NCBI GenBank assembly: GCA_963831005.1
Contig: CAWHOW010000026.1
Span: 1-64,000 of the forward strand
Direction of reading: 5' to 3'
From: CAWHOW01 sp963831005
GTDB taxonomy: Bacteria > Bacteroidota > Bacteroidia > Bacteroidales > CG2-30-32-10
DNA length: 64,000 nt
The position numbers were made by a program, and so were the translations under genes. Positions 42,701 to 50,311 of the stretch are shown here, in pieces (positions within the stretch are counted from its first letter, which is position 1; each line of letters begins with the position of its first letter). The notes beneath the pieces were generated by a model. It saw nothing but the letters and a program-made list of their open reading frames with translations, did no database searches and was not told the origin of the DNA.

Positions 42701-43495
42701 GTTGTAATAAATATTTACACCCATTTCAGCAATGTTATCTACTTCCTTTTGAAGCAGATCGTTCGGTAAACGATATTCCGGGATACCATATCTGAGCCAA
42801 CCTCCCGCTTTAGGTGCTGCTTCATAAATATCTACATCATGCCCTTCTTTCCTGAGAAAGAATGCTGCCGATAATCCACCGGGGCCAGCGCCAATAACAG
42901 CTACTTTTTTACCAGTCGATGGATTTATTTTAGGACTGTATTTTATAGAAGATGCGAGATCGTAATCGGCTGCAAATCTTTTCATATAATCAATGCCTAC
43001 TCCTGTACCCTCATCCAGAAGATTCCTTCTGCAAGCGGTTTCACAAGGACGAACACAAACACGTCCGCAGATAGCAGGTAGTGGATTGGTTTCTTTTATC
43101 AGGGCAACTGCTTCATTATACATTCCCTTGTCGATATAGGAAATATAACCCTGCACATCAACACCGGCGGGACATGTCTGTTTGCAGGGTCCCATGCAAT
43201 CTGCATAATGATTGCTGAGTAATAAATCCAGTGCGGTTTTTCTTGCCCTATAAACCTTGCCGTTATTGGTTTCTATCTTCATCCCCTCAGCGATTCTTGT
43301 AGAGCAGGATGGCTGCAGAGCCCTCATTCCTTCAATTTCCACAACACAAATATAACAGGAGGAATATGGCTCGAGGCGGTCATCATTGCATAAAGTCGGT
43401 ATCTCATAACCATTTCTTTTTGCAAGAGATAGAATGGTTTCGCCTTTATTACCTTTAATATTTTTACCGTTTAAAATGACATTTACTTCGTTCAT
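39797..43495 (-). CDS. NuoG/GltD/molybdopterin-domain fusion, probable Stn-type transhydrogenase subunit
   Basis: A 1232-aa iron-sulfur flavoprotein. In order: plant-type [2Fe-2S] (C36, C47, C50, C64); His/Cys-rich cluster region (H96, C100, C104, C108) and GltD-type Cys set (C143, C147, C151, C155); FAD-binding GAGPGG (202-207) and NADPH-binding GGGNTAMD (334-341); a Cys-rich linker (C583-C594); two ferredoxin [4Fe-4S] sets (C633-C643, C676-C686); the molybdopterin-type [4Fe-4S] (C711, C714, C718, C746); and a molybdopterin oxidoreductase-like domain to the end. The Cys/Sec of formate dehydrogenases is missing (TNNIATFHYLGRG instead) and so is the C-terminal molydopterin-binding domain. This fits an electron-wiring subunit like StnC rather than a formate dehydrogenase. 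Confidence 0.85.
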   Translation of the reverse strand: MNEVNVILNGKNIKGNKGETILSLAKRNGYEIPTLCNDDRLEPYSSCYICVVEIEGMRALQPSCSTRIAEGMKIETNNGKVYRARKTALDLLLSNHYADCMGPCKQTCPAGVDVQGYISYIDKGMYNEAVALIKETNPLPAICGRVCVRPCETACRRNLLDEGTGVGIDYMKRFAADYDLASSIKYSPKINPSTGKKVAVIGAGPGGLSAAFFLRKEGHDVDIYEAAPKAGGWLRYGIPEYRLPNDLLQKEVDNIAEMGVNIYYNQKLGENLSYKALKFKYDSIVIAIGSQKGTSIGCDGDDAENVLSGIDFLKTMELTGKRYNFSGKTVAVIGGGNTAMDCCRSSMRCGAKKVYIIYRRTEKEMPANPIEIHESKLEGVEYMFLTAPVRVNKDKDGKIKSMTCLKMELGEADASGRRRPVVVPNSEFDVELDYAIAAIGQKTVVNFIDEVNRNTDIGELKVTKWGDIEADPLTLQTGVKRIFACGDGVSGPATLIQAVAQAKVASLSSHQYLMELPMNPEKKEFLSKRDNFKIQVAEEYAGKFLKQMREEMPTMEPDTRNNFSEVELGYNDENIAVHEAQRCLECGCVAYFDCDLKRYATDYDVDQKRYNGQFRQYDIDFRHPYVEIDNNKCILCSRCIRVCREVVGANALGLVNRGFETYVAPSMGEALQDTNCESCGLCISACPTGAITENVIFKPGPVKTDTMETICNYCSVGCEIDIHHKKGFAMKVTGHKGKVNIDGNLCKYPKFGYHYINNKDRVIKPLLKVNGKFEEIDFKEAFDIISYKIKSVKADENAFFAGARLSNEELYMVQKLARAGAKTNNIATFHYLGRGEGYHNNANANVPFEQIKGASRIYLIGSEINNDNAVAGFMVNNAMFRNNIPVELVTVHEDSSMEYKVNHTLHVKSYYHFIKAVNHFILSKGLENQLFLKDNCEGFEAYKTNLLKEKFDDIYKKAGVSSKECFEKFALNYNNEMNAVIIFSEKEVSANTSLELFNLAMITGKLGKTSNGLISLKEKNNSQGLFDMGICTKLGVGGVPVDDKDLVEKMKSKWGIKDVPAATGVKLKDQLESGKLKNIFIFGEDPIGCAIDPKEISKWFAKLEFKVVQDYFITETAKTADLILPASFPFESGGTYSNTQKVLQKFEKQTDCNIEFNSCEQLIKLNEKFGFKGLNDVIDVMMEAINMLPQEDENKIHAFRNTDDDNPNRLFEYGCDYIVKYFEEGFDKAFMN

Positions 43496-43534
43496 GATAA
43501 ATATTGATTTCGGTTTTAAATAACTAATTTTTAA

Positions 43535-45313
43535 TTAAGAAACTGATATTGCATCAAACTTACACTTGGAATAACAAGAGCTGCATTTGGTACATAAACT
43601 CTGATCAATTACATGAGGCATTTTTCTTTCGCCTGAAATTGCATTGACTGCGCAAACCTTTTTACATACCATGCACCCTGTACATTTGTCAGTAATGATC
43701 TCAAATGTGAGCAAGGGTTTGCAATTTTTTGCAGGACATTTCTTATCGCGTATATGAGCTTCATATTCATCCCTGAAATATTTGATAGTAGTAAGTACAG
43801 GGTTTGGGGCTGTTTGTCCCAGGCCGCATAATGAACTGTCTTTGATCTGGTTTGAAAGTTCAATAAGTGTTTCTATATCGCCGGCTTTACCTTCTCCCTT
43901 GGTTATCCTGGTGAGGATTTCAAGCATACGTTGTGTTCCAACCCTACAGAATGTGCATTTCCCGCAAGATTCTTTTTTAGTAAAATCAAGGAAGAACCTT
44001 GCCATATCAACCATGCAGGTAGTTTCGTCCATTACAACCATACCTCCTGAACCCATAATAGCTCCGGTGGAATTGACAGAGTCGTAATCAACTATGGTAT
44101 CGCCAAGATATTCGGGAATACAGCCACCGGAGGGCCCTCCAAGTTGAACAGCTTTAAATTTCTTATCGTTTTGAATTCCGCCGCCAAGTTTAAAAACAAT
44201 ATCCCTAATAGTAATCCCCATAGGAACTTCAACCAGGCCACCATTTTTTATTTTTCCTGTAAGAGCGAATACTTTTGTGCCTTTACTTTTTGCAGTGCCA
44301 TATTTCGCATAGGCAGCAGCACCATTATTTATGATCCATGAAATATTGGCAAATGTTTCAACATTATTAATGTTGGTCGGGCTTTTCCACAAACCTGATT
44401 CGGCAGGGAAAGGAGGACGTTTGCGAGGCATGCCTCTTTCGCCTTCTATAGAAGCCATCAGAGCAGTTTCTTCACCACAAACAAAAGCGCCGGCACCTTC
44501 TTTAATATGAATGTCGAAATTAAATCCTTCAATACCGAATACATTTTCTCCTAAATATCCATTTTTTCTAGCCTGTTCAATTGCAATGTTCAGACGTTTA
44601 ATGGCAAGTGGATATTCTGCACGGCAATAGATCCATCCATCGGAAGCTTCAATGGCATAAGCGCCGATGATCATTCCTTCAAGAACTGAATGCGGGTCGC
44701 CTTCAAGCACCGAACGGTCCATAAATGCACCGGGATCGCCTTCATCAGCATTGCAAATAATATATTTTGTTTTTGCTTTATTGTTATTTGCAAATCTCCA
44801 TTTTAATCCGGTAGGGAAACCACCACCACCACGTCCGCGAAGACCAGAATCAAGAACGGTTTGTATCACATCTACCGGAGTGATTTTTTTTTCTGCTATA
44901 GATTTTATTGCTTTATATCCATCCCTGGCTTCATATTCTTCAATAGATTCGGGATCCATATACCCGCAATTTCTTAAAGCAATTTTAACCTGTCCTTCAA
45001 AAAATCCTTTGTCTTTTGTATCAAACAGATCCGTTTTAACAACATATTCTTTTATAGGAGAAGCTTTCTTAATGTGCATTTCAAGTATTTCGGCAGCCCT
45101 TGCTTCATCCACATCACCGTAAATATAAGAACCCTTATCATCAATAACTTCAACAAGAGGTTCGCGAAAACACATACCTATACAACTTGTTTTTTTAAGT
45201 TCAAAATCAAGATTGCTTTCTTTTTGAATTGCACTGATTTTATCATAGACTTTCGCTGCGCCTGCTGCAAGTCCGCAACTGCCAAGTCCTACAATTACTT
45301 TTGTCTTTTTCAT
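43535..45313 (-). CDS. NuoF/HydB-like NADH-binding flavoprotein subunit
   Basis: A 592-aa protein. The N-terminal thioredoxin-like [2Fe-2S] domain has C13, C44 and C48. The NuoF core has GLRGRGGGGFPTGLKW (157-172) for FMN/NADH, ICNADEGDPGAF, and GAGAFVCGEETALMASIEG. Then come the [4Fe-4S] motif ESCGKCTFCRVG and a C-terminal two-cluster ferredoxin domain (CTGCMVCKKVC; CTKCSSCYSKC). This is the layout of bifurcating HydB/StnB subunits, not of respiratory NuoF, which lacks both end domains. It probably oxidises or reduces NAD(H). It lies between the NuoE-like and fusion genes. Confidence 0.92.
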   Translation of the reverse strand: MKKTKVIVGLGSCGLAAGAAKVYDKISAIQKESNLDFELKKTSCIGMCFREPLVEVIDDKGSYIYGDVDEARAAEILEMHIKKASPIKEYVVKTDLFDTKDKGFFEGQVKIALRNCGYMDPESIEEYEARDGYKAIKSIAEKKITPVDVIQTVLDSGLRGRGGGGFPTGLKWRFANNNKAKTKYIICNADEGDPGAFMDRSVLEGDPHSVLEGMIIGAYAIEASDGWIYCRAEYPLAIKRLNIAIEQARKNGYLGENVFGIEGFNFDIHIKEGAGAFVCGEETALMASIEGERGMPRKRPPFPAESGLWKSPTNINNVETFANISWIINNGAAAYAKYGTAKSKGTKVFALTGKIKNGGLVEVPMGITIRDIVFKLGGGIQNDKKFKAVQLGGPSGGCIPEYLGDTIVDYDSVNSTGAIMGSGGMVVMDETTCMVDMARFFLDFTKKESCGKCTFCRVGTQRMLEILTRITKGEGKAGDIETLIELSNQIKDSSLCGLGQTAPNPVLTTIKYFRDEYEAHIRDKKCPAKNCKPLLTFEIITDKCTGCMVCKKVCAVNAISGERKMPHVIDQSLCTKCSSCYSKCKFDAISVS

Positions 45314-45343
45314 TTCTATGAAATTTATTCTATAATCTTACAT

Positions 45344-45877
45344 TTAATTTTTGCAGGGAGTGCCTACTTCTTTTTCCCTGATACTTCTGATAACATCTTT
45401 TGCCATTTTACCGGTAAGCTTGCCATAGGTATTATCTCCAATCATCATAACCGGAGCAAGAGAGCAACAACCCAGACAGGCAACTGATTCGAGTGTGAAA
45501 ACACCATCTTTCGTTGTTTCGCTGTCTTTCACCTTGAGTTCTTCTTCAAGAGCTTCAGTAATCGCAGTCGCATTCTGCACATGACAAGCTGTTCCATGAC
45601 AAACTTTAATAATATTTTTACCCACAGGTTTCAGGCGAAACTGAGCATAGAAACTGGCAACACCATACATGTCGTTAAGTTTCAGGTTTGTTTCTTTTTC
45701 CAACTTTAAGAATGCATCACGCGGTATGAATCCATAAAGTTCCTGTGTGTGCTGAAGAAGAGGGATCATATTTCCCCTGACATATTTATATTTTTCAATA
45801 AAAGTGTCCATTAATGAAAGATCCACTTTTTTGTCTTCTTCTCTTTTTACTTCTTTTTGTACCCGTACTATTCGCAT
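45344..45877 (-). CDS. NuoE/HydC-like [2Fe-2S] subunit
   Basis: A 177-aa thioredoxin-like ferredoxin: helical start (RGNMIPLLQHTQELYGFIP), YGVASFYAQFRLKPVGKN, and the cluster ligands in KVCHGTACHVQ and ACLGCCSLAP. It passes electrons together with the NuoF-like subunit. It is the first gene of the operon that runs to 35675. Confidence 0.92.
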   Translation of the reverse strand: MRIVRVQKEVKREEDKKVDLSLMDTFIEKYKYVRGNMIPLLQHTQELYGFIPRDAFLKLEKETNLKLNDMYGVASFYAQFRLKPVGKNIIKVCHGTACHVQNATAITEALEEELKVKDSETTKDGVFTLESVACLGCCSLAPVMMIGDNTYGKLTGKMAKDVIRSIREKEVGTPCKN

Positions 45878-46180
45878 ATCCTATTATTTTAAAACCTTTA
45901 TAACTAATAAAATGATTTTATATTGTAATTATATGAATCATTTAACCCGTTTAAAACAGGGTGTAAATATATTTTTTTAATAGGTAATTTTTCAGAAAAA
46001 AAATAAAATAATTAATAAGTAAATAATTTGTCAGTAAATATTATTTTATTTAATATACGAGGGAACAATCAGAAACAATGCTATATTTAATGAAATAAGC
46101 ATAACATCAATAATTATTGGTTTTGCACGAATTGTCATTCATATTGCATTAATTGTCTAATTATTTGCAATTTCTGTTAG
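45878..46180. other. Leader region of the redox operon
   Basis: This is very AT-rich and has no gene. A dyad ACCCGTTTAAAACAGGGT (45945-45962; ACCC..TTT/AAA..GGGT pair) lies about 70 bases before the NuoE-like start and could be an operator. No TAnnTTTG box was found on the minus strand here. Confidence 0.35.
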
Positions 46181-46189
46181 TGTCTCTGA

Positions 46190-46390
46190 TGTAACAGTTG
46201 TTTCTCATGCTCCAACAGTTGTTCGTCATGCTCTAACAGTTGTTTCTCATGCTCTAACAGTTGTTCGTCATGCTCTAATAGTTGTTTCTCATGCTCTAAC
46301 AGTTGTTCGTCATGCTCGAATCGTTGTTATTACAGCTCGAATCGTTGTTCGTCATGCTCGAATCGTTGTTTGCGCTGTTCAAATAGGTGT
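46190..46390. repeat. 21-bp tandem array
   Basis: About nine or ten units of TTCTCATGCTCTAACAGTTG type; ACAGTT recurs at 46194, 46215, 46236 and 46257. TTCTC and TTCGTC units alternate, giving a 42-bp higher-order period. On the minus strand the array reads as a heptad pattern (LEHDEQL, LEHEKQL), but there is no start codon and stops interrupt it. The rest of the gap to 46490 holds nothing recognised. Confidence 0.92.
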
Positions 46391-46492
46391 TCTCACTGCA
46401 ATTATGAGTATTAACATGTGCAGTTTACTTTAAATTTCTGGAAGTTGACTAAGAAAATCATCTTATATGTTACAATTTAAGCAATCTCCGGT

Positions 46493-46528
46493 AAAAAAAA
46501 GAAAGCCACTACTCATGTAATGGCTTTC
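46493..46528 (-). terminator. Terminator of the papain-like protease gene
   Basis: GAAAGCCA (46501-46508) and TGGCTTTC (46521-46528) form the stem. On the minus strand it is followed by eight T (46500-46493). It lies 28 bases past the protease stop. Confidence 0.85.
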
Positions 46529-46555
46529 CCTTGAAACAATAATTAACCTTTTTAA

Positions 46556-48955
46556 TTAATTTGCAATAAGAACCTTCCTTGTATATGTTGACTTTTCAGT
46601 TTGTATTCTGACATAGTACATTCCCTGTGGTAAAGAAGCATCAATATGAATTGGGGTATTATTATTTGTGATATATTTTTCAAATACTGTTTGCCCAAGC
46701 ATATTGGCAATGCTTACAGTTGCATTCTGAATATTCTGGTTATTTAACTTGATATCAAATGAACCGGTATTCGGGTTAGGATATAAGTCAAAATTACTTT
46801 CTGAAAACTCATTAATGCCAGTCAATACAGTAGCTGTAACAGGAACTCTTGGACTGGAACACGTACCACCTGTTACCTGCCAGTTATAGAAGAAATAATA
46901 ATAGGCTGTTGCTGTCGATCCTGCATTATTTCCAGTAATTGAAACTAAGCCAGCTGTTGTATAGGGATATACAGCTCCTGAAGTTTCTCTATAAAGATTT
47001 GGGGCATTATCTGTACCGAGTTCATATCCGTTTCCTGTAGGAACATTAAAATTCAAGGTTATTGTTTGTGTTCCTGATAAACTTGTAGTAACTGAATCAA
47101 GCATGGTTCCACTGCTATTTCTTAACCAAATACATTTTGCATTGGTTGAATTCGCATAAATAGTTACAGAATTAATAGTAATATCGGTTAATGCGTCAAA
47201 AATTAATGCCCGGTTAGCAGCTCCAGTAAAATAACCTCCATTAGAAGTCATAGCAGCCATACCGGCAGACTGAGCAGGCTGAGCAACATCATTTTCCACA
47301 TAAAATGTTTCAGTACTATTAAGTGGCGAAATAACATAACTTGTTCCTGTATTTACAAGAGTTCCGCCTGAAGCTGCATTATACCAGTCAAGGGTACCCG
47401 AACCTGAAGCATATAAGGTAACACTTCCGCCAGAGGTAGTGGCTCCCCCTATAACTGTTGGGGCTGTCGGCATGTTAATTGTTATATAACTTGCTTGGGT
47501 TTTTGTATTGCTCCCAATCGAATTCGATGCAGTAAGAGAAACAGTATATGTGTTGCTTGCAGTATAAGTATGGGTCGGATTTTGCAGCGTTGATGTACCT
47601 CCGTCTCCAAAGTTCCATGACCATGAGGTTGGTGTGTTAGTGGAGTTATCTGTAAATTGTACAGTACCTGAAGTACAGCTTGATGTAGTTGAAGCTGTAA
47701 AGCTGGCTACAGGAGCTGCAGGACCATGGGGCACGCCACCCTTATATACTATATAATCGGCCCAAGTACCAATAAGTGCACTTCCGTATGTCAAATACAT
47801 ATATCCTGTGCTATTTACACCCCAATCTGTACCCCAGGAATTCCTCATAATCCAGTAACCTCCACTACCATCAGAAACAGTAGTGTCTTTCCATCCAGCC
47901 AGGATAATGGCGTGATCACATTGGGATCCTGATGCTACCCATATTCCACCGGAATAATTATTAAAACTAGTAGCCGAAGCATCCATACAATTCCATATAG
48001 GTCCATCATAATATATATGATATTTTATACTATCAACTGAAGGAATACCATTGCCATTTTCGCCACCAATATCGTTAAAGTAGTCAATTGTTTGATGGGG
48101 AGTATAAGACGATGCGCAACTTCCGGTAGTTCCATTACCTTCACTGGTCGTCCATGCATCTTCGGATTCATAAACTGCGCCGCCGCCTGATGAATTAGCG
48201 CCGTTATAAGAGGCCATCCAGGCCTGATGTGCACAGTACCCGCCATTACAGCCCCCACAGCTATTATCAGTATAACAATTTGTAACAAATTCTTCTGAAA
48301 TATCTTCTGTTACACCATCATGTATTAAAATATTGCACTCTAATGTACCAACCGAAGCAAAAGCCCAGCAATCTCCACACTGCATTTGGTTTGCTATGGG
48401 TGTACATTGTGAACGCCAGTCCCACGATGATGGAATACCTGCAATGGCTGTTTCATTTGAAGTTAAAGGTTTGTCATAATGTTTTATGGCTTTAAGAGGA
48501 GGAGTGTAAGTCCCTGAATACTTACCTGCGGAAATTACGGTTATTGTATAACTGTCAATAACCTCTCCGTTTTTAACCCATGGACGCCTCAATTCCAATG
48601 TAAGCAAAGTAGTACCCTGTGAAGTTCCAACATACCTTATTACTTGTGTACCTGTTTGACCAAGCAATGCTTTTCCATTTGCTGATTTTAATGCAGGGTC
48701 ATGAATAAAATCACCATCCCCAATCTGTGCAATCGATTTCTGAACATTTTCAAGAGAAGAATTTGTAGCTTCAACCCAAGTATAGCCATTAGAGGGCTTT
48801 TTAGGTAACTGAATCTCTAACACCTGATCGGTAGAAAGATTGATGGTTTGTTCCTGATTCGTCCTGTTAACCCGAACGAAATTTTGGGCATAAATGTTGC
48901 TGTTAGCAAACATCAAAGCGCCTGTTGCAATTAATAATAGTAGTTTCTGTTTCAT
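46556..48955 (-). CDS. Secreted chagasin-papain (C1A) fusion protease with PKD and T9SS domains
   Basis: A 799-aa protein from the ATG at 48955 (an upstream TTG would add 19 residues before the signal peptide MKQKLLLLIATGALMFANS). Residues about 25-145 look like a chagasin/I42 cysteine-protease inhibitor, with the loop motifs NGYTW (56-60) and RRPW (123-126). From about 172 comes a papain-type catalytic domain: WDWRSQCTPIANQMQCGDCWAF with nucleophile Cys196, CDHAIILAGW with His348, and YWIMRNSWGTDWG with Asn372. A PKD domain (PVASFTASTTSSC..SWNFGDG) and a T9SS sorting domain (NFDLYPNPNTGSFDIKL) follow. The inhibitor domain probably acts as a built-in propeptide. Confidence 0.9.
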   Translation of the reverse strand: MKQKLLLLIATGALMFANSNIYAQNFVRVNRTNQEQTINLSTDQVLEIQLPKKPSNGYTWVEATNSSLENVQKSIAQIGDGDFIHDPALKSANGKALLGQTGTQVIRYVGTSQGTTLLTLELRRPWVKNGEVIDSYTITVISAGKYSGTYTPPLKAIKHYDKPLTSNETAIAGIPSSWDWRSQCTPIANQMQCGDCWAFASVGTLECNILIHDGVTEDISEEFVTNCYTDNSCGGCNGGYCAHQAWMASYNGANSSGGGAVYESEDAWTTSEGNGTTGSCASSYTPHQTIDYFNDIGGENGNGIPSVDSIKYHIYYDGPIWNCMDASATSFNNYSGGIWVASGSQCDHAIILAGWKDTTVSDGSGGYWIMRNSWGTDWGVNSTGYMYLTYGSALIGTWADYIVYKGGVPHGPAAPVASFTASTTSSCTSGTVQFTDNSTNTPTSWSWNFGDGGTSTLQNPTHTYTASNTYTVSLTASNSIGSNTKTQASYITINMPTAPTVIGGATTSGGSVTLYASGSGTLDWYNAASGGTLVNTGTSYVISPLNSTETFYVENDVAQPAQSAGMAAMTSNGGYFTGAANRALIFDALTDITINSVTIYANSTNAKCIWLRNSSGTMLDSVTTSLSGTQTITLNFNVPTGNGYELGTDNAPNLYRETSGAVYPYTTAGLVSITGNNAGSTATAYYYFFYNWQVTGGTCSSPRVPVTATVLTGINEFSESNFDLYPNPNTGSFDIKLNNQNIQNATVSIANMLGQTVFEKYITNNNTPIHIDASLPQGMYYVRIQTEKSTYTRKVLIAN

Positions 48956-48981
48956 AGATTTGTTGTTTAAATTTTCTTGTA

Positions 48982-49014
48982 TAAATTTACGAAACCGGCA
49001 TAGCAATGTCAAAA
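48982..49014 (-). promoter_or_regulatory. Promoter of the papain-like protease gene
   Basis: On the minus strand TTTTG (49014-49010), a 20-base spacer and TAAATTTA (48989-48982) approximate the phylum's promoter (last base A not G). The remaining gap to 49308 is AT-rich with only a short palindrome TTTACACTGTAAA at 49190-49202. Confidence 0.5.
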
Positions 49015-49308
49015 TTTTTTATTAATTTATATTTCCATATTTTAATTCGAGAATTGTTTCAATATACAAAATGAATAAAAAATCATATAAGAAATCAATA
49101 TTTTCATACGTAACAATAAGGGAAATTACCTATAAACTTCTAAGTAATTCCACCTAAACGATTTAGTTAAAACGTCGATGTTCGTTCTATTTACACTGTA
49201 AAGTTTATTCCTGACTATTTAGGGTTAAATTCATCAGAATATGACAAGAATTGAAAAAAACTTATAAAATTATTTTCAAAAACACTCAAATATTAGCAAT
49301 CAGACATT

Positions 49309-50199
49309 GAAGTTGTTCAAAGTTGACGTAATAAAATAACACAAAATGCCAATAAGTGCAATGCTTTCCAATGATATTTATTTGTTTCAAAACGAACCAA
49401 TAGTGCTTTAAAAGCATCCAACCAGGCATTGGTTCGCTCTATTACAAACCTACATTTATAAAGTATTTCATCAAATATATTTTCCGACACACATCCATTT
49501 CTTTTATTCATATCAATATTGTCAAAAATTTCATTTTGCATACAATATTGCCGAAACTCTGATACATCAAAACCTGCATCTGCATTAAGAAATAATCCGT
49601 CAGTTCGGATACCGGATGCTCTGATATTAGAAAACATTTTATCGGTTGTGTCTACCAAATTATACGCATCATTATGATTACCTGAAACAGGTTCACTACA
49701 AGCTAATGGAATACCTTGATTATCTGCAATTATTAATAAATTACTTGTTGAACATTTTTTCCTACCCTGATAACCAACTGCTTCTCCGCCTCGTTTGGCT
49801 GGTGTATGTGTACCATCTAATTGAATACTTGATAAATCTAGAATGTGCTTGTGTGCTTCTAATACAGATTGCCATACTTTGTTCCAGCTACCATCTTTAC
49901 TCCATTTTTGGAAATGATAATATACGCTATTCCATTTGTATGCCGTCCTAAAGAATTGTTTCATTGGTAACTCTCGCCATTGACAACCCGTCTTTAACCG
50001 ATACAGTATTGCCGCTACTACTTGATATTTTTTGACTTTTGTGTTACCCATCAAATTTCCGAATTGTAAATGCGGACAAATCTCTTTTTTATTATACTTT
50101 TGTTTATCATTATTTTTTTTTCACCAATGGTACTATTTATTGATTCTCAATATTTATGTGCCATTGGTGTTTTGTCAACAACCGACTTTGAACAACTTC
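49309..50199 (-). mobile_element. IS5-family insertion sequence
   Basis: An 891-bp element with terminal inverted repeats: GAAGTTGTTCAAAGT at the left (49309-49323) matches the complement of the right end exactly. ATT flanks both sides (49306-49308 and 50200-50202), a 3-bp target duplication of the ANT type reported for the ISL2 subgroup. It carries one transposase gene on the minus strand. It ends 112 bases before porZ. Confidence 0.88.
49317..50051 (-). CDS. IS5-family DDE transposase
   Basis: A 244-aa transposase: LYRLKTGCQWRELP near the N-terminus, Asp in SIQLDGTHTPAKRGG, Asp in LFLNADAGFDVSEF, and Glu in CRFVIERTNAWLDAFK. This is the DDE triad with the Y(x)2R(x)3E(x)6K-like C-terminal signature. 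The stop codon lies inside the left inverted repeat. The frame stays open upstream of the ATG (…KKEICPHLQFG), so the true start may be a non-ATG codon further out and the N-terminus could be longer. Confidence 0.88.
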   Translation of the reverse strand: MGNTKVKKYQVVAAILYRLKTGCQWRELPMKQFFRTAYKWNSVYYHFQKWSKDGSWNKVWQSVLEAHKHILDLSSIQLDGTHTPAKRGGEAVGYQGRKKCSTSNLLIIADNQGIPLACSEPVSGNHNDAYNLVDTTDKMFSNIRASGIRTDGLFLNADAGFDVSEFRQYCMQNEIFDNIDMNKRNGCVSENIFDEILYKCRFVIERTNAWLDAFKALLVRFETNKYHWKALHLLAFCVILLRQL

Positions 50200-50311
50200 A
50201 TTAATAAGAAGAGAATATTTTACCAAAAATGAATTCAAATACAATAAAAACATCAAAATATAGTTTACGCTTTTGCAAAGTATTTGTAATATTGCATTAA
50301 GAAAGGTTATT

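Noticed and set aside
39797..43495. Formate dehydrogenase
   Set aside because: The catalytic Cys/Sec position and the C-terminal molydopterin-binding domain are missing, and the GltD-type domain indicates a different enzyme.
35675..45877. [FeFe] hydrogenase operon
   Set aside because: NuoE/NuoF-like subunits are present, but no H-cluster motifs (TSCCP-like) occur in any gene of the operon.
46190..46390. CRISPR array
   Set aside because: Units are contiguous 21-bp tandem copies without unique spacers, and no cas genes are nearby.
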